DNA of 64,000 nucleotides from Mycobacterium sp. ITM-2016-00316 (GCF_002968335.2 NZ_CP134398.1:496001-560000), one strand, 5' to 3'. Positions 1-10,064 are shown, counted from the stretch's first letter. The notes: generated from the sequence alone by a model not told the origin. Numbers and translations: made by a program.

Positions 1-1
1 G

Positions 2-271
2 CAACGACATTCCGACCACCACGCCAACCCTCGTCGTCGCTATCAAACCTTGCGCCCGTCCGACGAGGCACCGCAGTTGCCGGCGGGCTACGGCACCATG
101 GTTGTCCTGGCTTTGGTTCCGCCGTTGTGGCGTCGCGTGATGGATCCCCGGGTACTCGCACACTATGGCGGAGATGTCCGGCTGGCAGCGCTGGGCCCGC
201 GCGACGCCCGGCTGGGGGAGAGCGCGCATTCCGGAATCGTCGGCCCGGCAAGGCTGTCCGGACCCGCGTGA
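2..271 (+). CDS. alkB: Alkane 1-monooxygenase, C-terminal fragment cut by the window edge
   Basis: The frame is open from base 2 with no start inside the window, so this is the 3' end of a longer gene. The visible ~89 residues begin QRHSDHHANP, which is the last histidine box of membrane di-iron alkane hydroxylases (RHSDHHA). They continue with RRYQTLRPSDEAPQLPAGYG and PPLWRRVMDPRVLAHYGGDV, the conserved cytoplasmic tail of AlkB. The family hydroxylates terminal carbons of n-alkanes at the membrane with rubredoxin as electron donor. No rubredoxin gene follows here; in many actinobacteria it does. The stop TGA overlaps the next start as GTGA. The identification rests on this tail only, but the motif string is distinctive. 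Confidence 0.85.
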   Translation, partial: QRHSDHHANPRRRYQTLRPSDEAPQLPAGYGTMVVLALVPPLWRRVMDPRVLAHYGGDVRLAALGPRDARLGESAHSGIVGPARLSGPA

Positions 272-1536
272 CATTCGTCGGGCGTTCGAGCGCTCAGTGC
301 GTGGATGACATCGGAATCGGTGCGAGCGATGAAATTGTGGCTGCGGTGCGCGGAGTTGGCTTGGCACCGGTTCTCCAACCGATCGTTGTGCTGCCCACCG
401 GAGACGTCATCGGGTTCGAGGCGCTGGCCCGCTGGCCGTCACTGAACATCCCGTGTCCTACCGATGTATTCACCTTCGCCTCCGAGGTTGGACAGTTGGA
501 CGACTTGGACCGGCTGTGCGTGGATGCCGCGATCGATACGGCACTGGCTCGGCGGCTGCCACGCGGCACCTTGCTGGCGGTCAACTGCGAGCCGGCAAGC
601 CCCTATTGCGGACCTGCCGGCAACGATCTGCTGGCCCGCGGACGCGATGAGCTGACATTGATGTTCGAACTCACGGAACGCAGCCTGCTCCACCACCCGC
701 ACGCGCTGCTGGCGAAGGTGGCTGCGTTGCGCCGAGACGGATTCATGATTGCGCTCGATGATGTTGGTGCGCATCCCGATTCGTTGAGCATGCTCGATAT
801 TTTGATGCCCGACGTGATCAAGTTGGACCTGCGCCTGGTGCAGTCCCAACCCCGGCGCGATCAAATACGAACAATCGCCGCCGTCCTGGCGCATCACGAA
901 CGAACAGGCGCAACCATCCTCGCCGAAGGGATCGAAAACGACGATCACCTGGAGCAGGCCCTGGCCCTGGGCGCCACCCTGGGCCAGGGATACAAGTACT
1001 GGACTACCGGATCCGGTGACGTTGTTCACCGATGGTCACCACCTGAAAAGGCTCCGCCGCCCCAGCTGTTGCCGAAGTCGCCTTTCGACCTGCTCGCCAG
1101 CGACGCACCGCTGCGTACTGCTCGCAAAGAAATTCTGACGGCCCTGTCGCGGCACATCGAGGACCAGGCAATCCACACTGCGGACCCGCCGATAGTGCTG
1201 AGCACCCTGCAAGACGCTCGATACCTGACCGCGGGGACCACGCGACGCTACCTGCGGCTGGCGCAAAGATCGCCGCTGGTGGCAATTTTCGGTCAAGAGC
1301 TTCCAACGGACCTGGGCTCCGGGATCCGCGGCGTTGCCCTCAGCGAGTCAGATCCGCTGTGCAGTGAATGGACCGTGGTGGCACTGGGAGCCCAAACCGC
1401 CGTCGCGCTCATTGCCCGCGAGGGGCCGGATCTCCAAGGCGGGCCCGACCGGGACCGGCGTTTCGAGTTCACCATCACCTACAACCGCTCCCTGGTCACC
1501 GCCGTCGCACGCACGCTGCTGGACCGGATGCTCTAG
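268..1536 (+). CDS. EAL-domain c-di-GMP phosphodiesterase with C-terminal DICT sensory domain
   Basis: Residues ~30-250 form an EAL domain: GFEALARW (EAL signature), AVNCEP, ELTERS, ALDDVG, VIKLD, AEGIEN and GQGY carry the metal- and base-binding residues, so it looks catalytically intact although the usual DDFG reads DDVG. Residues ~275-420 (IVLSTLQDARYLT, TRRYLRLAQRSPLVAIFG, RRFEFTITYNRSLV) match the DICT sensory domain that accompanies EAL or GGDEF modules in actinobacteria. The expected role is hydrolysis of cyclic di-GMP under control of the DICT sensor in the cytosol. I chose GTG at 268 because it overlaps the alkB stop (GTGA), implying translational coupling. GTG at 301 is an alternative, and the frame also opens further upstream from 127 inside alkB. 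Confidence 0.8.
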   Translation: MTFVGRSSAQCVDDIGIGASDEIVAAVRGVGLAPVLQPIVVLPTGDVIGFEALARWPSLNIPCPTDVFTFASEVGQLDDLDRLCVDAAIDTALARRLPRGTLLAVNCEPASPYCGPAGNDLLARGRDELTLMFELTERSLLHHPHALLAKVAALRRDGFMIALDDVGAHPDSLSMLDILMPDVIKLDLRLVQSQPRRDQIRTIAAVLAHHERTGATILAEGIENDDHLEQALALGATLGQGYKYWTTGSGDVVHRWSPPEKAPPPQLLPKSPFDLLASDAPLRTARKEILTALSRHIEDQAIHTADPPIVLSTLQDARYLTAGTTRRYLRLAQRSPLVAIFGQELPTDLGSGIRGVALSESDPLCSEWTVVALGAQTAVALIAREGPDLQGGPDRDRRFEFTITYNRSLVTAVARTLLDRML

Positions 1537-1663
1537 GTGCCTCGCCGGACGGTCGATGCGCTGCCCCGGCGCAGCGTCAGTTGCTGAAAACGGCCCTGCC
1601 GTGGCGCGCGGTCGCTTAGCCTCCACATGACATCGCGTGTTGTCAGGGCGTAGGGGGTCGGCG

Positions 1664-3303
1664 TTGCAGGCTGCAGAGCGCAAGAACGTCAGATCGTTGC
1701 GGTACGTCGTGGCGGCGGTGCTGATGAGCGCGGGACTTGTCGTCGCACCCGTGCATGGGGTGGCGTGGGCCGATGACACCGGGTCGACGTCCTCGACCTC
1801 CGCCGGCCCGGATGCTGCCGGGAAACCGGATCCGTCCGACGAGCCCAAGGATCGCTCCGAGCCGGACACGCCGGATACCGACACACCCGAAACCGGAGCC
1901 GACAAGCCGGGCATATCGCTCACCGAACCGAGGACAGCGCCCAAGCGCGCGGGCTCCGGGGCCAAGCTGGACCGTGACCGGCCGCTCACCACCCGCCGGG
2001 TCGAACGGTCGGTCCGCACCCCGCGGGCCGTGAGCAGCGGCGCGACCACTGCCGTGCTGACCATCGAAGCCCCGGCGCTGCAGCCCGCGCTGACCGCACA
2101 GACCGCGGCACCGACGGTGGTCGGTGCTCTCGCCTCCGCTGTCGAGGTGACCACACCCACGCCGCCGAAGCCGCTGTCCCCGATCGCCAGGGCGCTGAGC
2201 TGCCCGGTCGCGTCATCAACGCCGTGCTGCAGTTCCTCGACTTCACCGCGAGCGCGAGCGGCCCCCGTAGCCCGTTCAACATCGCGCCGATCAACGATCT
2301 GTTGTTCGCTGCGTTCCGCGAAGTGGAGCGACTGGTCGGGTTGCACCGCACGCCGGCCGTGCAGCCAGTGCTGCCCACCATGACCTACACCGGACCGACC
2401 GACCGACCGACCCCGACGGTGGCGCAGTTCCTCAACGCATCGACGGCCGCGTACGGCTGGGGGACCGCGCCCGGCGGGCTGGTGCCGTTGACCGCCAACG
2501 GATTCCAGATGCAGTCGACCAACATGTTCTCCGGCATGTCGGGCAAGGCCTGGGTGACCCCGGAGGGGCAGGTCATCATCGCCTACCAGGGCACCAGTGG
2601 CGGGACGAACCTGTTGGTCAACCCGCTGATCACGTTGGCCCAAGTGGCCGCCGATATGCAGGTCATCCTCACCGGCACAACCCCCTTGGCCTTCTACGAC
2701 GCGCTTCGCTTCGCGCGGCGGGTGCAGGAGGAGGCGGCTCTGCAGGGCTACGCGGCCGACGATGTGTTCGTCACCGGTCACTCGCTGGGCGGCTGGGAGG
2801 CGCAGTTCGTCGCGCAGCGAACCGGCCTGGCCGGGATCGGCTTCGAATCACCCGGACTGAACACCAAGGTCGCGGGCAACGGTGCCGACTCCAATTTCGT
2901 CAACGTCGCCCAGTACGGCAGCCCGGCGGCGTTCATGGCCACGGATCTGCCTGGGCTGCAACCGTTCTTCCCCGCGTATGTGCCCGGCGGCGGTGCCAAA
3001 CCGCACTACGGTCCGATCGTGTTGATCGGCGACCGTGAGGCGATGAATCCGATGGTCAACGCCGCGGCGATGTGGGGTAAGAGCCTGATCGGCAGCCTGG
3101 TCTTCGCGGTCGACTTCCTCGGCAACTTCTTCCAGTACCACCTGATGGGGGTGCAGGCGTATCACCTCGACGTCGATCCCGACCCGGGCGTGGTGCCGTG
3201 GCTGGGGACGCGGCGGGGCACGGTGCACATCGGGTACGGCGAGTTGACCATCCAGCAGTTGCTGAAAGCCGCATCGGACGACGGAATTCTGATCAACCCC
3301 TGA
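1664..3303 (+). pseudogene. Secreted lipase-like alpha/beta hydrolase interrupted by a frameshift near 2194
   Basis: The 5' part (1664-~2195) encodes a signal peptide (LRYVVAAVLMSAGLVVAPVHGVAWA) and an acidic Pro/Thr-rich linker. The 3' part (~2190-3303, +1 frame relative to the first) encodes a hydrolase with the nucleophile elbow VTGHSLGGWEAQF, as in class-3/Mbeg1-like lipases. At ~2194 the linker reads PIARAL then nonsense, while the other frame gives ELPGRVINAVLQFLDF; one missing base at this point would rejoin both halves into a ~547-residue secreted protein. Start TTG 1664 is chosen for AGGGGG six bases upstream; GTG 1637 is the alternative. It is either a recent pseudogene or a sequencing error; a GTG at 2224 could still express the catalytic part without export. 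Confidence 0.7.
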
Positions 3304-3333
3304 CCCGCCGATTTGGCGACGTGGGCGTTAATT

Positions 3334-3350
3334 ACAGGAATGTTTCCTGT
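3334..3350. promoter_or_regulatory. Perfect inverted repeat before the peptide-transporter operon
   Basis: ACAGGAA-TGT-TTCCTGT: two perfect 7-base arms around 3 bases, in the AT-richer intergenic stretch between the lipase-like gene and the substrate-binding-protein gene. Its size and position (about 140 bases before the start) fit a dimeric repressor site. No T-run follows, so it does not look like a terminator. No local regulator is evident. Confidence 0.4.
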
Positions 3351-3487
3351 CAATTGTCTGAGAGACCAGAAAATTTACGGAGTTTGGGCTGCGTTCTCCC
3401 AAGTTTCCGTCCAAGATGGCTACCCGAATCGCTTTTGAAGCGTCGACGCGGACGGGACTCGCCCGAGCCGCGAACCTAGGGAGCCAG

Positions 3488-5143
3488 ATGAGCAAGCTGC
3501 GCACAGCCCTGCGCAAGACGATTGTCATGTCCGGTATCTGCGCCGTCGCCGTGTTCGGCGTCGCCGCATGTGGCGGCGACGAAGCATCCGACGCATCGGG
3601 CGGGGGCGAAATCAACATCACGATGACGTCGTTCCCCGACTACATCGACCCGCAGCTGTCCTACACTCTCGAAGGGTGGGAGGCGCTCTACAACACCTAC
3701 ACGCCGCTGCTGACCTACAAGCATGCGAAGGGCGAAGAGGGCACCGCGGTGGTGCCGGGGCTGGCCGAGGGGATGCCCGAGATCTCGCCCGACGGGAAAA
3801 CCTACAAGCTCAAGCTGCGGCAGGGGATGAAGTACTCCGACGGCAGCCCCATCAAGGCGTCGGACTTCACCTACGCCATCCAGCGACTGTTCAAGGCCGA
3901 CTCCGGTGGCTCGGTGTTCTACAGCGGCATCGTCGGGGCGCCCGAATACGCAGAGGGGACAGCCGACAGCATCTCCGGCATCGTCACCGACGACGCCACC
4001 GGTGACATCACCATCACGCTGGACGGCCCGAACGGCACCTTCGAGAACGTCTTGGGACTGCCGTTCGCGGCGCCCGTACCACCGAGCACCCCGTTGTCCG
4101 ATGACGCGACCAACAATCCGCCCGCATCCAGCGGCCCGTTCATGATCACGAGTGTCGAAGCGCCGCAGACCCTGACGATGGAGCGCAACCCGAACTTCCA
4201 GACCGTCCTGGATGCCGGCGCCACCGAGGTCGCCGACGCGAACGTCGACAAGATCATCGTGACTCAGAACAAGAGCAACACCGCCCAGGTCACCGGTGTC
4301 GAACAGAACACCATCGACTTCATGGTCGACCCACCGGATGCGGACCGCCTGCAGGAGGTGAAAACCCGCTTCGGCGACCGTTTCCGGATGGAGGAGTCGA
4401 TCAACACCTACTACTTCTGGATGAACAACCAGACCGCACCGTTCAACGATGTGCGGGTACGTCAGGCGGTCAACTACGCCATCGACCCGGAGGCGCTCAA
4501 CCGGGTGTTCGGCGGGCGCATGCATCCGACGCAGCAGATCCTGCCGCCGGGCATGCCGGGCTACGAGGAGTACAAACTCTATCCGGGACCCGATATGGAC
4601 AAGGCAAAAGCACTTCTGGCCGAGGCCAATCCGGCCGATCGGGATATCACGGTGTGGACCAACGACGAGCCCGACCGCAAACGTATCGGCGAGTACTACC
4701 ACGATGTGCTCAACCAGTTGGGCTTCAACGCGACGCTGAAGGTGATCGCCGGTGACGTCTACTTCACCACGATCGGCAACCAGTCCACACCGGATCTGGA
4801 CACCGGTTTCGGAAACTGGTTCCAGGACTTCCCGCACCCCGACGACTTCTTCCGACCGCTGCTCAACAGCGACGCGATCCTGCCCACCAACGGCAACAAC
4901 TTCTCCCGGGCGTCCTACCCGGAGCTGGACGTCAAGATGGATGAGCTGTTGACCAGGCAGCTCACCGAGGGCGACACCGAGGCGCAGTACGCGGCGCTGG
5001 ACAAGGCCTATATGGAGCAGGCGGCCTGGGCGCCCTACGGGAACGAGCAGTTCACCACGTTCGTCTCCGACCGGATCGACTTCGACAAGGCCTACCACCA
5101 TCTCCTGTTCAACCAGGACTGGTCGGCGCTGGCCCTGAAGTAG
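3488..5143 (+). CDS. Peptide/oligopeptide-type ABC transporter substrate-binding lipoprotein
   Basis: A 551-residue family-5 extracytoplasmic solute-binding protein (DppA/OppA type). The N-terminus has a basic start, a hydrophobic stretch and the lipobox GVAAC with Cys28, so it should be lipid-anchored on the outer face of the membrane. Family features follow: TLEGWEALYNTYTPLLTYK, the KLRQGMKYSDGSPIKASDFTYAIQR block and FNDVRVRQAVNYAIDPEALN. ATG 3488 is chosen for AGGGAG just upstream and because the signal peptide begins there. It is the first gene of a five-gene importer followed by two permeases and two ATPases. Members bind peptides, nickel complexes or glycosides; the ligand cannot be read from sequence. 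Confidence 0.9.
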   Translation: MSKLRTALRKTIVMSGICAVAVFGVAACGGDEASDASGGGEINITMTSFPDYIDPQLSYTLEGWEALYNTYTPLLTYKHAKGEEGTAVVPGLAEGMPEISPDGKTYKLKLRQGMKYSDGSPIKASDFTYAIQRLFKADSGGSVFYSGIVGAPEYAEGTADSISGIVTDDATGDITITLDGPNGTFENVLGLPFAAPVPPSTPLSDDATNNPPASSGPFMITSVEAPQTLTMERNPNFQTVLDAGATEVADANVDKIIVTQNKSNTAQVTGVEQNTIDFMVDPPDADRLQEVKTRFGDRFRMEESINTYYFWMNNQTAPFNDVRVRQAVNYAIDPEALNRVFGGRMHPTQQILPPGMPGYEEYKLYPGPDMDKAKALLAEANPADRDITVWTNDEPDRKRIGEYYHDVLNQLGFNATLKVIAGDVYFTTIGNQSTPDLDTGFGNWFQDFPHPDDFFRPLLNSDAILPTNGNNFSRASYPELDVKMDELLTRQLTEGDTEAQYAALDKAYMEQAAWAPYGNEQFTTFVSDRIDFDKAYHHLLFNQDWSALALK

Positions 5144-5145
5144 GG

Positions 5146-6183
5146 ATGGCCACCCCTACCGACGCCGTCGAAGCGCCCGGGGACCCCGTACTTCCGGCAG
5201 GGGCCCCCGCGGCGCAGATCCGGGGCCGAAGCCCCTGGTATCTGGCGTGGCTTCGGCTGCGGCGCAACAAAGTCAGCCTCGCCTTCGGCGGCCTGTTCAT
5301 CCTGATCGTGCTGTTCTGCCTGGCGGCCCCGCTGTGGGCCGACCAGGTGGCGCACACCGGGCCCAACGAGAACCACATCACCGACACGATGATGATCGAC
5401 GGACAGCAGGTCGACATCGTCTCACCCGACGGCACCCCGATCGGGCCGGGCCTGCACGGACGGTATCTGCTGGGTGCGGACCAGAACGGCCGAGATGTGA
5501 TGGTGCGCCTCATGTACGGCGGGCGGACGTCCATCTACATCGGCGTGGCGGCCGCGGCCATCACCACGGTGCTGGCCGTTGTGGTCGGGCTGCTGTGCGG
5601 CTTCTACCGCGGGTGGATCGACGCCACGCTGTCGCGGGTGATGGACGTGGTGTGGGCATTTCCGGTACTGCTGCTCGGCATCGCGCTGGGCACTGCGCTT
5701 GCCCTGGGCGGGTTGAAGATCGGCGCGCTGGAGGTGGCCGGCGACTCGCTGTGGATTCCGATCATGATCATCGGGCTGGTCTACGTGCCCTATATGGCCC
5801 GTCCCATCCGTGGCGAGATCCTGGCGCTGCGGGAGAAGGAATTCGTGGAGGCGGCGGTGGCGCAGGGCAAGGGCCCGGTGCGGATCGTGGTCAGCGAGCT
5901 GCTACCCAACGTGATGTCGACCATCATCGTGTTCTTCACCCTCAACATCGCCAACAACATGCTGCTGGAATCGGCGCTGTCGTTCCTGGGTGCGGGCGTA
6001 CGGGCCCCGAACGCCTCGTGGGGCACCATGATCGCCGACGGCTACCAGACCATCTACACCGCCCCCCACCTGACCATCGTGCCCGGACTGATGATCGTGC
6101 TGACGGTGTTGTCGCTCAACGTATTCGGGGACGGCCTGCGAGATGCGCTGGATCCGCGCGCCAAGATCCGGTTGGAGCACTGA
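5146..6183 (+). CDS. ABC transporter permease, DppC/OppC type
   Basis: A 345-residue inner-membrane permease. It has the N-terminal cytoplasmic segment and first helix typical of OppC (SLAFGGLFILIVLFCLAAPLWA), the periplasmic DQNGRDVMVRLMYGGRTS motif and the cytoplasmic coupling loop EKEFVEAAVAQGKGPVRIVVSELLPN (EAA motif), followed by ESALSFLGAGVRAPNASWG. The start lies 2 bases after the binding-protein stop, so translation is probably coupled. It pairs with the following DppB-type permease; the order C then B is the reverse of the common dppBC order. Confidence 0.9.
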   Translation: MATPTDAVEAPGDPVLPAGAPAAQIRGRSPWYLAWLRLRRNKVSLAFGGLFILIVLFCLAAPLWADQVAHTGPNENHITDTMMIDGQQVDIVSPDGTPIGPGLHGRYLLGADQNGRDVMVRLMYGGRTSIYIGVAAAAITTVLAVVVGLLCGFYRGWIDATLSRVMDVVWAFPVLLLGIALGTALALGGLKIGALEVAGDSLWIPIMIIGLVYVPYMARPIRGEILALREKEFVEAAVAQGKGPVRIVVSELLPNVMSTIIVFFTLNIANNMLLESALSFLGAGVRAPNASWGTMIADGYQTIYTAPHLTIVPGLMIVLTVLSLNVFGDGLRDALDPRAKIRLEH

Positions 6184-6184
6184 C

Positions 6185-7147
6185 ATGCTGCGTTTCGTGA
6201 TCCGACGCCTCGCCGGAATGGTCGGTGTGCTGTTCGCCATTTCGGTGCTGGTGTTCCTGATCTTCAACGTGATTCCCAACTCCGACCCGGCGGCGCGCAT
6301 CGCGGGTAAGAATGCCGACCCGGAGCTGATCGCCAGGGTCAGTGCCGATCTGGGGCTCGATCAGCCGCTGTATGTGCAGTACCTGACGATGATGAAGCAG
6401 ATCTTCACCGGTCAACTGACGTCCTATGCCAGCTCACAGAACGTCGTCGAGCAGATCTGGAAGGGCCTGCCCGCCACCCTGTCGCTCTGCATCGGCGCCG
6501 CCGTGCTGTGGATGGCGCTGGCCATCTGGTTCGGATATCTCAGCGCCGTGCATGCCGGCAAGTTCACCGACCGTGCGCTGACCATCCTGTCCTTGGTGGG
6601 AATTTCGATGCCGGTGTTCTGGTTGGCCGCAATCCTGTTGTACTACTTGAGTTTCAAGGCCGAGCTGTTTCCCACCAGTAGTTACGTGCCGCTCACCAAG
6701 GATCCGCTGGACTGGGCGTATCACCTGATCCTGCCGTGGCTGACGTTGGCGGTGCTCTACGTCGGTTTCTACAGTCGGGTACTGCGGTCCAACATGCTCG
6801 ACGTGATGAACGACGACCACGTGCGGACCGCACGGGCCAAGGGCATCAGTGAACGGCAGGTGCGCATCAAACATGTGCTGCGCAACTCGATGATCCCGAT
6901 CGTCACCCTGTTCGGACTCGACTTCGGGGCCGTCGTCGGCGGCGGGGCGATCCTGACCGAGACGGTGTTCAACCTCAACGGTGTGGGTCTGTATGCGGGA
7001 CAGGCGATCGGTTCGCTGGACCTGCCGCCGTTGATCGGGGTGACGATGTTCGGCGCGTTCTTCATCGTGCTGTTCAACACCCTGGTCGACGTGGCGTACG
7101 CATTCCTGGATCCACGGATCCGGCTCGGAGAGGCAGCACCGGTATGA
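6185..7147 (+). CDS. ABC transporter permease, DppB/OppB type
   Basis: A 320-residue permease starting MLRFVIRRLAGMVGVLFAISVLVFLIFNVIP, the classic DppB first helix, with the EAA-type loop RTARAKGISERQVRIKHVLRNSMIP and a C-terminal helix ending VDVAYAFLDPRIRL. ATG 6185 comes immediately after the upstream TGA; a longer in-frame reading from 6143 would overlap the previous gene and lacks family similarity. It forms the transmembrane channel together with the preceding gene. The stop overlaps the next ATG (ATGA). Confidence 0.9.
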   Translation: MLRFVIRRLAGMVGVLFAISVLVFLIFNVIPNSDPAARIAGKNADPELIARVSADLGLDQPLYVQYLTMMKQIFTGQLTSYASSQNVVEQIWKGLPATLSLCIGAAVLWMALAIWFGYLSAVHAGKFTDRALTILSLVGISMPVFWLAAILLYYLSFKAELFPTSSYVPLTKDPLDWAYHLILPWLTLAVLYVGFYSRVLRSNMLDVMNDDHVRTARAKGISERQVRIKHVLRNSMIPIVTLFGLDFGAVVGGGAILTETVFNLNGVGLYAGQAIGSLDLPPLIGVTMFGAFFIVLFNTLVDVAYAFLDPRIRLGEAAPV

Positions 7148-8172
7148 GCCCCATTCTCGAAGTCGACAATCTGCGCGTCAGTTTCACCACCCAGGACGGG
7201 GTGGTGGGCGCCGTCGACGGCGTGTCGTTCGACCTGGCCGCCGGGGAGGTGCTGGCCATCGTCGGCGAGTCGGGGTCCGGCAAGAGTGTGACCGCGCAGA
7301 CCGTGATCGGTCTGACCCGCGCCCCGAATGCGACCATCGGCGGCGCGGTGCGGTTCGGCGGCAAGGATCTGACCCAGCTCAATGACCGCGAATTACAAAG
7401 TATCCGAGGCGAACACATCGCCATGGTGTTCCAGGATCCGATGACGTCGCTGAATCCGGTGTACCGGGTGGGCGATCAGATCACCGAGATGATCCGCGCC
7501 CATCGGGATGTCTCCCGCGCCGAGGCCCGCGACCGCGCCGTCGAACTGCTGCGCACCGTGGGCATTCCCAATCCCGAACGCCGGGTGCGCGACTATCCGC
7601 ACGAGTTCTCCGGCGGTATGCGGCAGCGGGTGATGATCGCCATTGCACTGTCCCTGGAACCCGAGGTGCTGATCGCCGACGAGCCCACCACCGCTCTCGA
7701 CGTGACGATCCAGGCGCAGATCCTGCGACTGTTGGCCGATCTCAACGAGCAACGCGGTCTCGCGGTGGTGCTGATCACCCACGACCTCGGCGTGGTCGCC
7801 GAGGTCGCCGACCGGGTGCTGGTCATGTACGCCGGGCAGGTGGTCGAAGACGCCGGCGTCGACGACATTTTCTACGATCCACAACACCCCTACACCTGGG
7901 GTCTTTTCGGGTCGCTGACACCGCTGGACGCGCCGCAGCACTCGCGGTTGCCGCAGATCGGTGGCGCTCCGCCGTCACTGCTGGCCCTGCCACCGGGGTG
8001 CCGTTTCGCGCCGCGTTGTCCACATGCGTTCGAGAACTGCACGCAGATGCCACCTTTGGAGACCAAGGCTGCGGTCGGTCATCTGGACCGGTGTTGGCTG
8101 GACCCGGTGCAGAAGTCGACGCTGCGTGACGTGGACGGCCGGATCGGCCTGCGTAAGCCGGTGAGCTCATGA
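7144..8172 (+). CDS. ABC transporter ATPase, DppD/OppD type
   Basis: A 342-residue ATPase with Walker [10 protein letters not shown]-loop [12 protein letters not shown], signature [12 protein letters not shown], Walker [13 protein letters not shown] and switch His in LITHDLG. The C-terminal oligopeptide/dipeptide extension contains the Cys cluster [15 protein letters not shown], which in some family members binds an iron-sulfur cluster. ATGA overlaps on both sides show a tightly coupled operon. It should form a heterodimeric motor with the next gene. Confidence 0.93.
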   Translation: MSPILEVDNLRVSFTTQDGVVGAVDGVSFDLAAGEVLAIVGESGSGKSVTAQTVIGLTRAPNATIGGAVRFGGKDLTQLNDRELQSIRGEHIAMVFQDPMTSLNPVYRVGDQITEMIRAHRDVSRAEARDRAVELLRTVGIPNPERRVRDYPHEFSGGMRQRVMIAIALSLEPEVLIADEPTTALDVTIQAQILRLLADLNEQRGLAVVLITHDLGVVAEVADRVLVMYAGQVVEDAGVDDIFYDPQHPYTWGLFGSLTPLDAPQHSRLPQIGGAPPSLLALPPGCRFAPRCPHAFENCTQMPPLETKAAVGHLDRCWLDPVQKSTLRDVDGRIGLRKPVSS

Positions 8173-9188
8173 GCGCCGGCGAGCCGCTGCTGGAGGTTAC
8201 CGACCTGGTCAAGCATTTCCCGATCAAGGCGGGCGCGGTCATCGAGCGCGAGGTGGCCCGGGTGCGCGCGGTGGACGGGGTGAGCCTGACGCTGCACGAA
8301 GGCGAGACGCTGGGCCTGGTCGGTGAGTCCGGCTGCGGCAAGTCGACGCTGTGCCGGCTGATCCTGCAGTTGATGACGCCCACGTCCGGATCGGTGCGCT
8401 TTCAGGGCCAGGAGTTGGTGGGCCGATCCCGCCGGGACCTGCGCCCGATCCGCCGCGACATCCAGATGGTGTTCCAGGATCCCTACGCGTCGCTCAACCC
8501 GCGCAAGCGGATCGGGCAGATCGTCGGTGACCCGATCGAGCTGCACGGGCTGGCCAGTGGCGGTGAGGTGAAGCGCCAGGTGCAGGACCTGCTGGACCGG
8601 GTGGGCCTGCAGGCCGAGCACTACAACCGCTTCCCGCACGAGTTCTCCGGCGGACAGCGGCAACGGATCGGGATCGCCCGGGCGCTGGCGCTGCGGCCCA
8701 AGCTGATCATCGCCGACGAGCCGGTATCGGCGCTGGACGTCTCGGTGCAGGCCCAGATCATCAACCTGTTCGAAGATCTGCAGCAGGAGTTCGGGCTGTC
8801 GTACCTGTTCGTCGCCCACGACCTCGGTGTGGTCCGGCATGTGTCGGACCGGGTGGCGGTCATGTACCTGGGCAAGATCGTCGAGACGGCCGCGGCGAAC
8901 GAGCTGTACGACAAGCCGTTCCATCCGTATTCGAATGCGCTGCTGTCGGCGGTCCCGATCCCCGATCCGCGGCGCAACGCCGCCCGCGAGCGGGTCATTC
9001 TGGAAGGTGACGTGCCCAGCCCGATCGACCCACCGTCGGGGTGCCGTTTCCACACCCGTTGCCGCTGGGCCACCGACGTCTGTTCGGACGAGGAACCGGA
9101 CATGGTGGAGCGGGAGCGGGCGCACCTGGCGGCCTGTCATCACCCGCGCAACGTGGAGGCGGCCACTCACGGGGCCGGAATCGCCTGA
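8169..9188 (+). CDS. ABC transporter ATPase, DppF/OppF type
   Basis: A 339-residue ATPase: Walker [11 protein letters not shown]-loop [12 protein letters not shown], signature [12 protein letters not shown], Walker [13 protein letters not shown], switch FVAHDLG and the C-terminal [15 protein letters not shown] cluster. The N-terminal insert [21 protein letters not shown] is typical of DppF-class subunits. It is the last gene of the importer. No terminator is obvious in the 18 bases before the next start, so ppk2 may be co-transcribed. Confidence 0.93.
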   Translation: MSAGEPLLEVTDLVKHFPIKAGAVIEREVARVRAVDGVSLTLHEGETLGLVGESGCGKSTLCRLILQLMTPTSGSVRFQGQELVGRSRRDLRPIRRDIQMVFQDPYASLNPRKRIGQIVGDPIELHGLASGGEVKRQVQDLLDRVGLQAEHYNRFPHEFSGGQRQRIGIARALALRPKLIIADEPVSALDVSVQAQIINLFEDLQQEFGLSYLFVAHDLGVVRHVSDRVAVMYLGKIVETAAANELYDKPFHPYSNALLSAVPIPDPRRNAARERVILEGDVPSPIDPPSGCRFHTRCRWATDVCSDEEPDMVERERAHLAACHHPRNVEAATHGAGIA

Positions 9189-9206
9189 TCGCACTACCCT
9201 TCGAAG

Positions 9207-10064
9207 ATGAACGAATCGGCACAAGGTAAACCGGCGAAGGCGCTGAAGAAGCGCCGCCCGCCCAAGATCGCCAACGACGTCTATGAGGCCGAGTTGTTTC
9301 GCCTCCAGACCGAATTCGTGAAGCTGCAGGAGTGGGTGAAGCACACCGGCGCGCGCGTCGTCGTGGTCTTCGAAGGCCGCGACGCGGCCGGCAAGGGCGG
9401 CACGATCAAGCGGATCACCGAATATCTGAGCCCGCGCATCGCCCGGATCGAGGCACTGCCCGCGCCCAGCGATCGTGAGCGCGGCCAGTGGTACTACCAG
9501 CGCTACATCTCGCAGTTGCCCGCCAAGGGTGAGATCGTGCTGTTCGACAGGTCCTGGTACAACCGCGCGGGAGTCGAGTTCGTGATGGGTTTCTGCACTC
9601 CCGCCGAGCACGAGCTGTTTCTGCGTCATACACCGGTTTTCGAGCAGATGTTGATCGAGGACGGGATCCTGTTGCGCAAGTATTGGTTCTCGGTGTCCGA
9701 TGACGAGCAGCTCCGCCGGTTCAAATCGCGACTGAAAGACCCTGTGCGGCAATGGAAGTTGTCGCCGATGGACATGGAATCGGTGTACCGCTGGGAGGAC
9801 TACTCGCGCGCCAAGGACCAGATGATGGTGCACACCGACACCCCGCTGAGCCCGTGGTACGTGGTGGAGTCCGATATCAAGAAGCATGCGCGACTGAACA
9901 TGATGAACCATCTGCTGTCGACCATCGACTACCACGCCGTGAAGAAGCCGAAGGTCACTCTGCCCAAGCGCGCGGCGCCCAGCGAGAGCTACCAGCGGCC
10001 GCCGCGGGAGCTGTCGACCTATGTCGACGATTACGTGGCGACATTGATGGGTGATCCTGAGTAG
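9207..10064 (+). CDS. ppk2: Polyphosphate kinase 2 family protein
   Basis: A 285-residue PPK2-type P-loop kinase that transfers phosphate between polyphosphate and nucleotides. It shows Walker A GRDAAGKGG (residues 57-65), the lid-region YYQRYISQLPAKGEIVLFDRSWYNRAGVE with Walker B FDRSWYNR, and the tail ending STIDYHAV. The basic N-terminal KALKKRRPPK precedes the domain, as in class I actinobacterial PPK2. Direction (NDP versus NMP phosphorylation) cannot be decided from sequence. The start is ATG 9207, 18 bases after the transporter operon. Confidence 0.9.
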   Translation: MNESAQGKPAKALKKRRPPKIANDVYEAELFRLQTEFVKLQEWVKHTGARVVVVFEGRDAAGKGGTIKRITEYLSPRIARIEALPAPSDRERGQWYYQRYISQLPAKGEIVLFDRSWYNRAGVEFVMGFCTPAEHELFLRHTPVFEQMLIEDGILLRKYWFSVSDDEQLRRFKSRLKDPVRQWKLSPMDMESVYRWEDYSRAKDQMMVHTDTPLSPWYVVESDIKKHARLNMMNHLLSTIDYHAVKKPKVTLPKRAAPSESYQRPPRELSTYVDDYVATLMGDPE

